Assembly: GCF_036030735.1 (NCBI RefSeq)
Contig: NZ_CP107928.1
Location: 9,486,001 to 9,550,000, forward strand
DNA: 64,000 nucleotides
Reading direction: 5' to 3'
Source of the DNA: Streptomyces sp. NBC_00425
GTDB taxonomy: Bacteria; Actinomycetota; Actinomycetes; Streptomycetales; Streptomycetaceae
The notes below the pieces were generated by a model. The model had not been told where the DNA came from. It saw nothing but the letters and a program-made list of their open reading frames with translations, and searched no databases. The translations under genes and the position numbers were made by a program. Position 1 is the first letter of the stretch; the number at the start of each line of letters is the position of its first letter. Shown in pieces: positions 1 through 8,222 of the stretch.

Positions 1-407
1 GTGAACACGATGTGTTCGGGGTCGCCGCCGGGCCAGTCCGCGATGAGGTTGTAGCCGGTGGCGCCGTTGTGCGTGAAGCGGTGCAGGCTGGTACGGAAAC
101 CGGCCCTGTCCAGCGCGGCTTTCACATAGGCGACCGAGTCGCGGTAACCCTGGGTGCCGTGGGCGCGGTTGCCGCCGTTGCGGTCAGCGATCCGCTGCAA
201 GGCGCCCAGGTGCGGCATGACCTGGTCGGCGGTGACGACGGGCGGGGTGACGTCCGTACGGGGTTCGGCCATGGCGGCGGGGGCGCCGGCCACGACGGCG
301 GCAGACAGGCCGAGGACCGCGGTCGCGCGGCGGAGGCGGGAGGATGCGCGGGGCCGGGGCGTGCGGGGGCCGGCTGTACGGCGACCTGGCGTGCTGATCG
401 GGTGCAT
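1..407 (-). CDS. Secreted M28-family aminopeptidase, N-terminal part (cut by window edge)
   Basis: Reading leftwards from an ATG at 407, preceded at about 10 bases by a GGAGG ribosome site, the frame stays open to the window edge (about 135 codons). Residues 1-45 form an Arg-rich n-region, a hydrophobic core and an Ala-x-Ala end, typical of an exported protein. The mature start carries NGGNRAHGTQGYRDSVAYV and TGYNLIADWPGGDPEH, which closely resemble the N-terminus of Streptomyces zinc aminopeptidases of the SGAP type. The family removes N-terminal residues from extracellular peptides. The metal-binding half lies outside the window, so catalytic residues cannot be checked. Confidence 0.85.
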   Translation of the reverse strand, partial: MHPISTPGRRTAGPRTPRPRASSRLRRATAVLGLSAAVVAGAPAAMAEPRTDVTPPVVTADQVMPHLGALQRIADRNGGNRAHGTQGYRDSVAYVKAALDRAGFRTSLHRFTHNGATGYNLIADWPGGDPEHIVF

Positions 408-554
408 CGGTGCGCGCCCCTCCGAGGGGGTTGATGGCGGGTGCGCCCGGGTGCCCGGGCGCGGGAGACCACGAACAAGGCGGTTGTGATGCCCTGGACT
501 CCGGATGGAGAGACGGGGTTGCCGCGCACCGTGTTGTAAAGAGATGGCAAAGTG

Positions 555-787
555 TCAGGAGACGTATCCGGCCGCACCGCAGGAGGAACCGCCCGGCGGC
601 TTCGCCCCCGAGGCCGACGGTCTAGGACGCTCGCGCGGCGGCCTCCAGTCCAGCAGCCGGTCGAGGACCACCTGCTTGCCCGGGGTGTCGGTGGCGACCT
701 CGGCGGCGAGGTGGTCGAGTACGGCGTCGGGCCCGCCGCCGGATACGACGTGCAGCGCGACGGGCAGCCCGTCCAGCAGCCTGCGGG
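555..787 (-). pseudogene. Fragment of an AraC-type regulator (N-terminal cupin-like domain)
   Basis: About 75 codons, ending at the stop at 555, read LLDGLPVALHVVSGGGPDAV and then LDHLAAEVATDTPG and VVLDRLLDW. This resembles the end of the ligand domain of Streptomyces AraC-family regulators, which normally continues into a long helix-turn-helix half. Here the upstream part is lost at the boundary with an IS5-type relic at about 788 and the downstream part after LLDW is replaced by unrelated codons. Both ends are therefore missing and the fragment should be non-functional. The family assignment is from remembered motif similarity. Confidence 0.55.
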
Positions 788-1300
788 GACTGGTCCCGCT
801 GCGTGGTCGACTCCTCCCACGGCAGAGCGCTGAAAGGGGGATCCACACGGGCCCCTCGCCAGTCGACCGAGGCCGGGCCGGCTCGAAGCACCACCTGATC
901 ACCGACGGACACGGCACCCCGCTCGCCGTCCTGCTGACCGGCGGCAACCGCAACGACGTCACCCAACTCCTGCCCCTGCTCGACGCGATCCCGCCGGTCC
1001 GCGGCAGGATCGGCCGGCCCCGCCGCAAGCGGGACTCGCTATGTGCCGACCGCGGCTACGACCACGACATCTACCGCGATCAGGTCCGCGCCCGCGGCAT
1101 CGTGCCCGTGATCGCCCCGCCGCGGCACCCTGCACGGCACCGGACTGGGCACCTACCGCTGGGTGGTCGAGCGAAGTCTTGCGTGGCTGCACGGCTTCCG
1201 ACGTCTGCGCATCCGATGGGAACGGCGAGCCGGCATCCACGAAGCGTTCCTCAAACTCGCCCGCTGCCTCATCACTTACCGACAACTCGGCTCATTGAGT
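788..1300 (+). pseudogene. IS5-family (IS112-like) transposase relic, frameshifted
   Basis: Segments of a DDE transposase can be read in sequence if frames are switched. They are DWSRCVVDSSHGRALKG (from 788), then GPSPVDRGRAGSKHHLITDG and GGNRNDVTQLLPLLDAIPPV (from about 860), then GLGTYRWVVERSLAWLHGFR and RIRWERRAGIHEAF (from about 1140). There is a frame change near 837 within a run of G and a one-base insertion near 1117 within a run of C. Catalytic-region motifs (the VDSSH Asp, the ADRGYD Asp, the VERSLAW Glu) are present but cannot be joined in one frame. The 5' part of the gene is absent. Confidence 0.75.
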
Positions 1301-1661
1301 CAGCCGTTGTCAGGTTGCGCCAGATGGCCTGCCGAGGAGGGGTTTCGAGCTGCTTGGGGAGCTTCTTCTGCTTCCCTTTGATGATCGCGCTCTCATTTTG
1401 AGGTGCGCCCTGGACTGTTTCAGTAAAGGGCCTCGAGATCGGGATCCCTTTTCTGCTGGAACTTGTCCTCCGGTCCTTGACCGATCCGCACCGTCCCGGC
1501 AATCCGATACGCGCGGATCTGCCGGCGGAGAACGGATAGCGAGCGGTCGTCCGCCACTCATATGCTGCACTCGATCGGCGAGTACGGCCAAACCCGGCGA
1601 AGGCATGCAGCACTTGCGAGGGCGCGGCAACGGCAGCACGTCAGAAACAGGGGGATTGAAG
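1301..1661. other. Gene-poor stretch after the IS5 relic
   Basis: No open frame here looks like a known protein. Composition and the lack of a codon-position GC pattern suggest degraded DNA, perhaps the tail of the insertion element or of another lost gene. A ribosome site (run of G at 1650-1654) at the right end serves the secreted protein that follows. Confidence 0.4.
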
Positions 1662-2258
1662 TTGCGAGTGAGCATCAGGTGGTTCATGACTGCTCTGGTC
1701 ATGGGGATCCTTTTAGGGGCAGCCGGGCAGGGAGCGGCGGTCGCGTCCTCGACCGACGCAGGATTTGTGGCACAGGCGCGAGCAGCGGGGGTGTCGGCCG
1801 AGAAGGCCGCGGCACTGCAGGCCAAGGTCGACGACTACCTGGCCAGGCTGCAGGGGAGGGGCAAGCAGGTCTCGCCGAACCAGATCAGCATGAAGGGGGC
1901 AGTCCTGAACGTGACCGTTCCCGGGGAAGCGCGGCCCCGACAGCTCGTGCAACCCAGTCAAGCCGTTCCTCAGGCGACCGTGTGTAAGGACTTTTCATCA
2001 TGGTCTCCAGTGCCCTACGGGTGGTTCTGTGCCTACAGGTTCCAGTGGGGTGGGGGTGACTCTATCGGCATGTATGACTGCGATAACTACTTCATCCCCT
2101 GGGTCTCCGAGGGTTCCTGGATGAATAACCAGACCGCCGGTACCGTTCCGAGGCTCTACTTCAGGAATTTGAGCTGGTGGGATATGCCTGCGGCGTACTC
2201 TATGCAGGGATACCACGTTGACTGGAATCCCGTGAACTCCATCACGAACTGCCGATAG
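1662..2258 (+). CDS. Secreted protein resembling peptidase inhibitor family I36
   Basis: The start is chosen at TTG 1662, six bases after an AGGGGGA ribosome site; TTG 1656 and GTG 1668 are alternatives. About 198 residues are encoded. A basic n-region and hydrophobic stretch (MTALVMGILLGAAGQGAAVAS) form a signal peptide. The mature N-terminal part is helical (AEKAAALQAKVDDYLARLQ). The C-terminal 85 residues are rich in Cys and Trp and include WFCAYRFQWGGGDSIGMYDC and GSWMNNQTAGTVPRLYF, resembling the beta/gamma-crystallin-like domain of Streptomyces metalloproteinase inhibitor relatives. An extracellular role is likely. Inhibition of a protease is inferred only from fold family, and target and activity are unknown. 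Confidence 0.7.
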   Translation: MRVSIRWFMTALVMGILLGAAGQGAAVASSTDAGFVAQARAAGVSAEKAAALQAKVDDYLARLQGRGKQVSPNQISMKGAVLNVTVPGEARPRQLVQPSQAVPQATVCKDFSSWSPVPYGWFCAYRFQWGGGDSIGMYDCDNYFIPWVSEGSWMNNQTAGTVPRLYFRNLSWWDMPAAYSMQGYHVDWNPVNSITNCR

Positions 2259-2390
2259 CAGTTTGGGACGCTACCAATCGGGGGCTGATGGACGCGGATC
2301 CCGACTATCGCGGGTGGCAGAGCACTGCGAACACTGCGATCCACCAGTGCGAAGGGGCCCGGCAGGAAGCGCGGCTCTAAAAGCAGCAGG

Positions 2391-2413
2391 CCCGCCAGGC
2401 CCCACCTGGCGGG
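2391..2413. terminator. Hairpin downstream of the I36-like gene
   Basis: CCCGCCAGG and CCTGGCGGG form a perfect 9-bp stem around a 5-base loop, 133 bases after the stop at 2258. There is no T-run, which is common for Streptomyces terminators. The surrounding 2259-2606 holds no recognisable gene. Confidence 0.5.
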
Positions 2414-2606
2414 TCGCAGAACACCCGGTTGCACGTGTCCGACAAGCGGGAGACCTGCACCACGGCCGACGCACCTGGCCACGACGTGCCGACTGGTGGA
2501 CGTATTTGCCCCCGGTTGCCGGATGTCTCCCTGTGCTCAAGTCCGCAGTAATTCCAGGGCTGTAAGTACATGTGCAGGAACACGACGATCAGAATGGGAT
2601 ACACGA

Positions 2607-3116
2607 ATGCTTGCAGTGAACAGCGGCGGCCGCCGCAAAACGCTGGCGATGGTGTTCGCCGTAGCCGTCTGCACGACGGTTCTCACGTGGCAGGGTGCCT
2701 CCGCTGCCCATGCCGCCAACCCTTATGACGGCGCGGACCCGGCCGCCACGGGCTGCTCCTCGAATGCCAAGACTCTTGCCTCCGCGCCTCTCTATCTGCC
2801 CAACACGACCAGTCAGGCCGGCACCATCGAGATGCGCTACAGCAACACCTGCATGACCCAATGGATCCGCGTTCACTCCAACCGGACCAGTTGTAGCGGT
2901 GAGCCTTGCCGCAACCTTGCGGAGATCACCCGCCCCGCGGGGGCGGACGGCCCGGCCCTGACCGTGGGCCGCGGCAGCGTGGCCGCGGGCGAGCCCTATC
3001 AGTGGAGCCTGATGGTCTACACCCCCAACACCCGCTCCTGCGGGACCGGCAACGCCGACACCGGCTCCGGAACGGCCTACCCGTACGGGGAATGGGGACG
3101 CCAGATCTGCGGCTGA
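2607..3116 (+). CDS. Secreted DUF2690-type protein
   Basis: 169 residues from ATG 2607; the ribosome site is weak, so the start is not certain. Residues 1-37 make a signal peptide with core TLAMVFAVAVCTTVLTW and an Ala-x-Ala cleavage region. The mature part begins NPYDGADPAATGCSSNAKTL and continues with GTIEMRYSNTCMTQWIRV, a pattern typical of DUF2690 proteins that are frequent in Streptomyces, either alone or as the tail of XRE-type regulators. Six cysteines suggest disulfides in an extracellular protein. No biochemical role is established for the family. It lies in the same orientation as the preceding secreted protein but is separated from it by a hairpin, so it is probably transcribed independently. 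Confidence 0.75.
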   Translation: MLAVNSGGRRKTLAMVFAVAVCTTVLTWQGASAAHAANPYDGADPAATGCSSNAKTLASAPLYLPNTTSQAGTIEMRYSNTCMTQWIRVHSNRTSCSGEPCRNLAEITRPAGADGPALTVGRGSVAAGEPYQWSLMVYTPNTRSCGTGNADTGSGTAYPYGEWGRQICG

Positions 3117-3528
3117 GCCGGGGCAGAGCCACGAACCACAAAAGCTCGTCCTGGCAGACCAAGGAACGCTCACAGAAGGTTTCAATGGCTGGGGTCTGAC
3201 CCTGAATGGACTTGTCCGTCGGCTCAGCCCCAGCCCGCAAACCGACTTTGCGGACCCGGCCTACACTGCCCCTGGATGCGTCTACGCCCGTGAGCTCGAC
3301 CGAGAGTGTCCACAGGCGGGCAGCCTGCTCGGGGACGGTCGCGTGTGATGAGCTGGACGGGGAGGGGTCCCGTGCGGGTGGGGTGCGTGTGCGGTGCGAC
3401 CATCGGAGGTGCGTGAGGCCGAAGGCAGCCAGCACTCCGCCGCTGACTGTCTGCGGCGCGACAAGTTCTGCCGGCGGCCGGCGGCCGCCACGCCGCTCCC
3501 CAAGCACACCCACAGAAAGGCTCCCACG
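3117..3528. other. Gene-free stretch
   Basis: About 410 bases with only out-of-frame short ORFs and no recognisable protein, RNA or repeat. An AGAAAGG ribosome site at the right end belongs to the next gene. Confidence 0.4.
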
Positions 3529-4320
3529 ATGAACTCGTTGGACCGCCCCGCACACGGACATGGTCCGGTCGACCACCGCGCCGAGATCGCGGTGGAGACC
3601 GCCCGACTCGTCGCAGCCCTCAAGGACGCCGACCTGACGACAGCCGTGCCGAGCTGCCCAGGTTGGACACTGGCAGACCTGGTCAAGCACACCGGTAGCG
3701 TCCAGCGTTGGTTCTCGAGTCTTCTGCACGCGCGCATCCAGGAGCCCCCGCGCAAGCGGGAGGTGGACCTGCGGCTCCCGGAACGGCAGGAAGAGTACGC
3801 AGAGTGGCTGACCGAAAGTGCGACCGTGGCCGCGGAGGCCTTCGCGGCCACCGAGCCGGACCTGCCCATGTGGGCCTGGGGCGTCGATCAGCACGCCCGC
3901 TTCTGGGCACGCCGGATGCTCTTCGAGACTCTGTTGCATCGGGTCGACGCCGAACTGGCCCTGGGTCGCCGACCCACCGTGGACCGCCCGTTGGCGGTGG
4001 ACGGGGTCGACGAGTTCCTCGTCAATCTGCCCTTCGCCACCTTCTTCGCGCCCCGAGTCGCCGAGCTACGCGGTCCCGACAAGGCCATCCGCTTTCACGC
4101 GACCGACGGTGAGGGAAACTGGGTGGTCCGCCTGCGGTCCGAAGGTTTCGGGCTCGACGCCAATCCCGGTGCTGCCGAAACCGCCGACGCAACCGTTCAT
4201 GGAACCGCGGCCGACCTGTTGCTGCTTGTCTACGGCCGACTGCACCACGATGCGGCGGTCTTCACACGTGACGGAGACAACGACCTGCTGATTCACTGGT
4301 TCGCCAACTCCGCGTTCTAG
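3529..4320 (+). CDS. Maleylpyruvate isomerase family / DinB-like mycothiol-dependent protein
   Basis: 263 residues from ATG 3529, eight bases after AGAAAGG. The N-terminal half has the actinobacterial TIGR03083 pattern: VPSCPGWTLADLVKHTGSVQ (about residues 41-60), then a four-helix bundle with the DQHARFWARRMLFETLLHRVDAE region whose His residues bind metal in relatives. The C-terminal part (DADATVHGTAADLLLLVYGR type) is the usual small MDMPI C domain, here ADATVHGTAADLLLLVYGRL. Family members use mycothiol or unknown thiol cofactors, and many have no defined substrate. It is a single-gene unit with no catabolic neighbours, so the substrate cannot be guessed. Confidence 0.75.
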   Translation: MNSLDRPAHGHGPVDHRAEIAVETARLVAALKDADLTTAVPSCPGWTLADLVKHTGSVQRWFSSLLHARIQEPPRKREVDLRLPERQEEYAEWLTESATVAAEAFAATEPDLPMWAWGVDQHARFWARRMLFETLLHRVDAELALGRRPTVDRPLAVDGVDEFLVNLPFATFFAPRVAELRGPDKAIRFHATDGEGNWVVRLRSEGFGLDANPGAAETADATVHGTAADLLLLVYGRLHHDAAVFTRDGDNDLLIHWFANSAF

Positions 4321-4603
4321 GACTGGTTGACGTCCTGCTCCATAGGCTGCCTGCAGCGGATCTCCCACGCCTGCATGGCGAGAGTGCCCAAGTACCGGGC
4401 GGCCTACGAGCCTTGTGGATGACGCTCGCATCGACCGTGCGGTGCGTCACTCCCAGGGCCCGTCTCGCAGGCGCATGGGAGGCGTGGTCATCGTGGTCCG
4501 GCGCGGAGAACTGGCTGAAAGACAGTAGTCGCCGGATCCGCTCTCCGGTAGCGTACCGACCAGGCGGTACGTCTGGCGATGTCTTGTACGCCGTCATGTG
4601 CTC

Positions 4604-4624
4604 GATGAATACGAATGTTTCATC
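4604..4624. promoter_or_regulatory. Inverted repeat upstream of the SCO6745-like gene
   Basis: GATGAA and TTCATC are a perfect 6-bp inverted repeat with a 9-base AT-rich spacer, ending 23 bases before the ATG at 4648. It could be an operator. Nothing else is recognisable in 4321-4647. Confidence 0.3.
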
Positions 4625-4647
4625 CGCCACGGGACGGAGAGCCGATC

Positions 4648-5535
4648 ATGACGCAGAACGTGAACCGCGACAGCCTCGCCTTCGCGCGCGAGACCTGGAG
4701 AACCCTCGAGCCCTACCATGGAGCTGTCTACTTCTCTCCCGAAGCCGCAGGCCGGTATGGCGAGTTGGGCGTGGACGCCAGGACAGGGTACTTCGCGTCC
4801 CGTTCGGCCGCGCTCGGCGCGGCTTCGGCGGATTTGGTCATCGCCACGTTCTACAACTTCAATCCACAACTGGTGCGCCGGGCCGTACCCGCGGCATGGG
4901 AGGTCGCTACGCCGCAGCAGTTCGCCGCTGCTCGGCTCGCAGGAATCGATGCCACGCTCCGGCGCATCCTCGGCGCGGACGTCTCCTCGCCGGCGATGGC
5001 CCGCGCCGCGGAATTGGCCCGTACCGCAGCTGAAGTGACTGCTGATCACCCACAGGGCCGACCTCTTTTTGCCGCGCACGCCGCACTGCCGTGGCCGAGC
5101 GCGCCCCACCTCGTGCTCTGGCATGCGCAGACTCTGCTGAGGGAGTTCCGAGGCGACGGCCATGTGGGGGCACTGCTGACCGCCGGACTGAGCGGGATCG
5201 AAGCTCTCGTCACGCATGCCGCCGCAGGCGACGTCGATGCCGGGGTCCTTCGCGACTCGCGAGCATGGACACCGCACCAGTGGGACCAGGCCGTCCAGGG
5301 CCTACGTGAGCGTGGATGGCTCGACGACGGACCGGACCTGGTCCTGACCGAGGAGGGGGCGCGGCGCAGGGCGGAGATCGAGCACACCACCGACAGGCTG
5401 GCCGCCCTCCCGTATCTCACGCTCGGTTCCACGGCCTGCGACGAACTGTGCTCGCTGGTAAGGCCGTTCAGCCTTGCGTTGGCGAAGGAGCTCCTGCCGT
5501 GGGCGGTCGGTCGCCTGAGCGCACGGAGCGTATGA
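4648..5535 (+). CDS. SCO6745-family protein (winged-helix-like, function unknown)
   Basis: 295 residues from ATG 4648; a purine-rich GGACGGAGA sits just upstream. The sequence matches the actinobacterial SCO6745/SalK-like family: an N-terminal LEPYHGAVYFSPEAAGRYGE motif, a helical middle (PHLVLWHAQTLLREFRGDGH) and a C-terminal winged-helix-like segment (GLRERGWLDDGPDLVLTEEG, about residues 220-245) that looks like the end of a MarR-type DNA-binding fold. No enzyme activity or ligand is known to me for the family. The gene stands alone between two gene-free gaps and a possible 21-bp operator precedes it. Confidence 0.7.
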   Translation: MTQNVNRDSLAFARETWRTLEPYHGAVYFSPEAAGRYGELGVDARTGYFASRSAALGAASADLVIATFYNFNPQLVRRAVPAAWEVATPQQFAAARLAGIDATLRRILGADVSSPAMARAAELARTAAEVTADHPQGRPLFAAHAALPWPSAPHLVLWHAQTLLREFRGDGHVGALLTAGLSGIEALVTHAAAGDVDAGVLRDSRAWTPHQWDQAVQGLRERGWLDDGPDLVLTEEGARRRAEIEHTTDRLAALPYLTLGSTACDELCSLVRPFSLALAKELLPWAVGRLSARSV

Positions 5536-5789
5536 GCGAGGGTGTCGAGGTCGGGAACGGCTCGGGGGCGCTGAACCTCGGTTCGCGACGAACCCCTTCG
5601 ATCGAACGACGTCGTCACGCTCCCCAAGGTCTGTCCCAGAACCAATTTCACCGGCATTTGGCGATCGACGGATCCGCAGAAGTGCACGGGAAATGGCGAT
5701 ACTGCCGTGAGTGAGGGCGTTCGCGCCGACCACGACGATGACCGGGATGACCGGCGCATCCAAGGGACCAGGCACGGTAATCTCGCGCC

Positions 5790-6568
5790 ATGCTCGAGGC
5801 ATCGGTGGCGCACTTCTATGACGAACTGGCTGATGACTACCACCTGATCTATGCAGACTGGGACGCGAGCGTTCGTCGGCAGGGTCGCGTCCTTGACGCC
5901 TTGATCGGCCAGGATCGCGCGACGGTCCTCGACTGTTCCTGTGGCATCGGCACGCAGGCCATCGGTCTGGCGCTGCGTGGGCATCGGGTCACCGGGACCG
6001 ACGTCAGCCGCCGCGCCGCCGCCCGCGCTGCCCGTGAGGCCGCCCGCCGGAACCTGAGCCTGCGCACGGCCGCCGCCGACATGCGACGCCTCCCGTTTCC
6101 GGATGGCCGGTTCGACACGGTCGTCAGCGCCGACAACTCACTGCCTCACCTGCTCACCGAGCAGGATGTGCACGCCGCCCTGGCCGAGATGCGCCGAGTG
6201 CTGCGTCCCGACGGCCTGCTGCTGGTCAGCACGCGCCCCTACGACGACCTGCTGCGCGACCGCCCGTCTTCGACACGCCTCCACAGGTCCACGGGAACGT
6301 CGACCGTGCCGACGGCGAGGAATGCACCGTCACCTTCCAGCTCTGGCACTGGCACGACGACGGCGAGCACTACGACCTGGAGCACTTCCAACTCCTCCCG
6401 GCAGGCGGAGAATGGCGGGTCCAGGCCCGCCGTACTACCTACTGGGCACTCGGAGGGGACCGGCTGGCCGGTCTCGCCGCCGAGGTCGGGTTCGTCGACC
6501 TCGAGTGGCGGACGCCGCAGGCAACGGGCTTCTTCCAGCCACTGCTCGTGGCCCGTGCCGGGGCGTAG
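5790..6568 (+). pseudogene. SAM-dependent class I methyltransferase, one-base frameshift
   Basis: From ATG 5790 the frame encodes FYDELADDYHLIYADWD, the SAM motif VLDCSCGIGTQAIGLALRGH (about residues 47-66), TGTDVSRRA, the DMRRLPFPDGRFDTVVSADN region and VLRPDGLLLVSTRPYDDLL. It then leaves the family after RDRP near 6263. Shifting frame there restores VFDTPPQVHGNVDRADGEEC, FQLWHWHDDGEHYDLEHFQL and a stop at 6568, giving a normal 259-residue enzyme. A single missing C in a CCC run explains it. It is either a recent mutation or a sequencing error, since the rest of the gene shows no decay. The substrate is unknown. Confidence 0.8.
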
Positions 6569-6603
6569 GTGACTCCCGCGTCTCGGCGGGGGAGGGGCAG
6601 CTG

Positions 6604-6730
6604 TCAGCCGGCCTTGGCGGGTGCCTCAGCACCTTTCTGGGTGGTGGCGAGGCGGTAGGAGTCGGTCTCGGACTCCATGACAGCGCCGTTGAAGGCGAGG
6701 CGGTCGACGATGACCGCGCAGTGGTGTGAG
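6604..6730 (-). pseudogene. C-terminal scrap of an IS21-family IstB ATPase
   Basis: Read leftwards, the segment ends CAVIVDRLAFNGAVMESETD, SYRLATTQKGAEAP and a stop at 6604. This is the typical end of IstB helper ATPases of IS21 elements (VDRL followed by SYRL). The Walker motifs and everything upstream are gone. A second IstB scrap lies at about 49.1 kb. Confidence 0.6.
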
Positions 6731-6837
6731 GGGGTAGTGAAGGTCGTGGTTCAGCCATCCGGGGCTGCCACAGCCGCATAGGCCGACTGCTCCAGGTGCT
6801 ACCTGCGTCCCCTCGACCTTCGAACCGTGGAAATCAT

Positions 6838-7572
6838 GCCGACGAGGGCCGTCCAGTGGTAGCGCGCCGGCGGGCCGGAGAGGACGCGCCTCCGGCTACC
6901 CAGGATGACCGGACAACGACGGTCAGACCCGGTGAACTGTTCGCCTGTGACAACACCCGGCCCTACCGGCTCATCGGTGTTGATCACACCCACATGACTG
7001 TGCTCTGCGTTCCCAGGGCGAGTCTCGGGAGACGTATCAACTCCGTAAGCCGGCGCACGGCAATCCCCCTCAGCGCCCGGATCGGGATCGGCAGACTCGT
7101 CGGCCACGCGCTGTCATCCGCCACCGAAGAGCTCGCTGATCACAGTCCGGCACAGTCCGGCACGGACGCACGTGGGCGACGCGCTCACCGCACTCCTGCT
7201 CGCCGCTTTCGCCGACACCACCCCCGAGCGGGCCCCCGTCGGCAGTGATCTGGGCGACCGTGTTCGTGCCTATGTGCTAGCGCACCTGCACGATCCCCGT
7301 CTCGGTGCGGAACACGTGGCCCGCAGGCACCACATCTCCGTCCGCCATCTCCATGCGCTCTTCAAAGTGGCGACCTGACCTTCGCCGCCTGGGTCCGACA
7401 TGAACGCCTGCTTCGGATCCGCCGAGGCCTCCTCGAACCGGCCGCCGCGGACATCTCGACAGCCGTCATCGCAGCGCGATGGGGAATACGTGACCCCAAG
7501 CACCTTGGCAGGGCACTGAAACGCGAGTTCGGCACGGCCGTCAGTGACCTCCGCCGCGGCTTCAAGGACTGA
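6838..7572 (+). pseudogene. AraC-family transcriptional regulator broken by at least two frameshifts
   Basis: Three consecutive frames supply parts of one protein. The first has a cupin-like ligand domain with TQDDRTTTVRPGELFACDNT, then RPYRLIG and MTVLCVPRASLG. The second, from 7170, reads GDALTALLLAAFAD, then DRVRAYVLAHLHDPRLGAEH and the first helix-turn-helix, HHISVRHLHALFK. The third, from about 7375, reads TFAAWVRHERLLRIRRGLLE and DPKHLGRALKREFGTAVSDL, ending at 7572. Frame changes lie near 7168 and 7370. The N-terminal residues expected before TQDDRTT are not recognisable. Intact family members pair an inducer domain with two DNA-binding motifs; this copy should be dead unless both shifts are sequencing errors. 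Confidence 0.7.
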
Positions 7573-7835
7573 GCGGACCGAGCGGCATGCACTCAACGGG
7601 TGGCGGCGGAGGAGATCGTTCTCGCCTGACCGGAACCCCGCCTCTCGACGGCCGTAGGACGCATTCAGCCCAAGGCGCCACCCTGGTTGCATGCTGGTGG
7701 CTCTCCGACGGGGGAAGTGAGGAGCAGGACCACGTCCTGTCTCGAGAAAATGTCTTGGGGGAGCCCGTCCCTCCCACCGCGGCCCCGACCCCTCACCTTG
7801 CCCAGGGAGAGGCAGAACCCCCGAGCCCGAGGTGT

Positions 7836-8216
7836 TCAGGGTGACGCGGTGACGGTTGCGCTGGACATGCAGTCGTGCACCATGGACAGGAGTTCCTGGT
7901 CCGTGAGACCGAACTCTCGCGCCTGGGTGATGAGGCCGCGCACGGCCTCGGTGAGCCGTGCCTTGTCTGCGACGCCGGACGCCGCGGTGATCACCGCGCC
8001 CCGGCCACGGCGCAGCTCGATCAGGCCCTCGTCACGCAGTCGCTGGTAACCGCGCAGAACCGTGTGCACGTTGACGCCCAACGACTCGGCGACCTCGCGG
8101 GCAGGCGGCAGTCGCTCACCCGGGGCTGCGGTGCCGTTGGCGATCGCCCCTCGTACACAGGCAGCGATCTGCTCACCCAGCGGCACGGGAGAACTCGAAA
8201 GCACCCGAAACAGCAT
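7836..8216 (-). CDS. GntR-family (YtrA-type) transcriptional regulator
   Basis: 126 residues. The winged helix occupies residues 10-80: PLGEQIAACVRGAIANGTAA, PGERLPPAREVAESLGVNVH and TVLRGYQRLRDEGLIELRRG. Only a short helical tail of about 45 residues follows, characteristic of the YtrA subfamily, which lacks a large effector domain and usually controls adjacent membrane-protein or ABC genes. It begins 6 bases after the stop of the DUF1648 membrane protein, so the two form one operon and this protein probably represses it through the inverted repeat at 9184-9208. The effector is unknown; cell-envelope stress signals are typical of the subfamily. Confidence 0.85.
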   Translation of the reverse strand: MLFRVLSSSPVPLGEQIAACVRGAIANGTAAPGERLPPAREVAESLGVNVHTVLRGYQRLRDEGLIELRRGRGAVITAASGVADKARLTEAVRGLITQAREFGLTDQELLSMVHDCMSSATVTASP

Positions 8217-8222
8217 TCCTCG

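Noticed and set aside
1398..1661. N-terminal extension of the I36-like protein back to 1398
   Set aside because: It would place about 88 unrelated residues before an obvious signal peptide; the start near 1662 has a good ribosome site.
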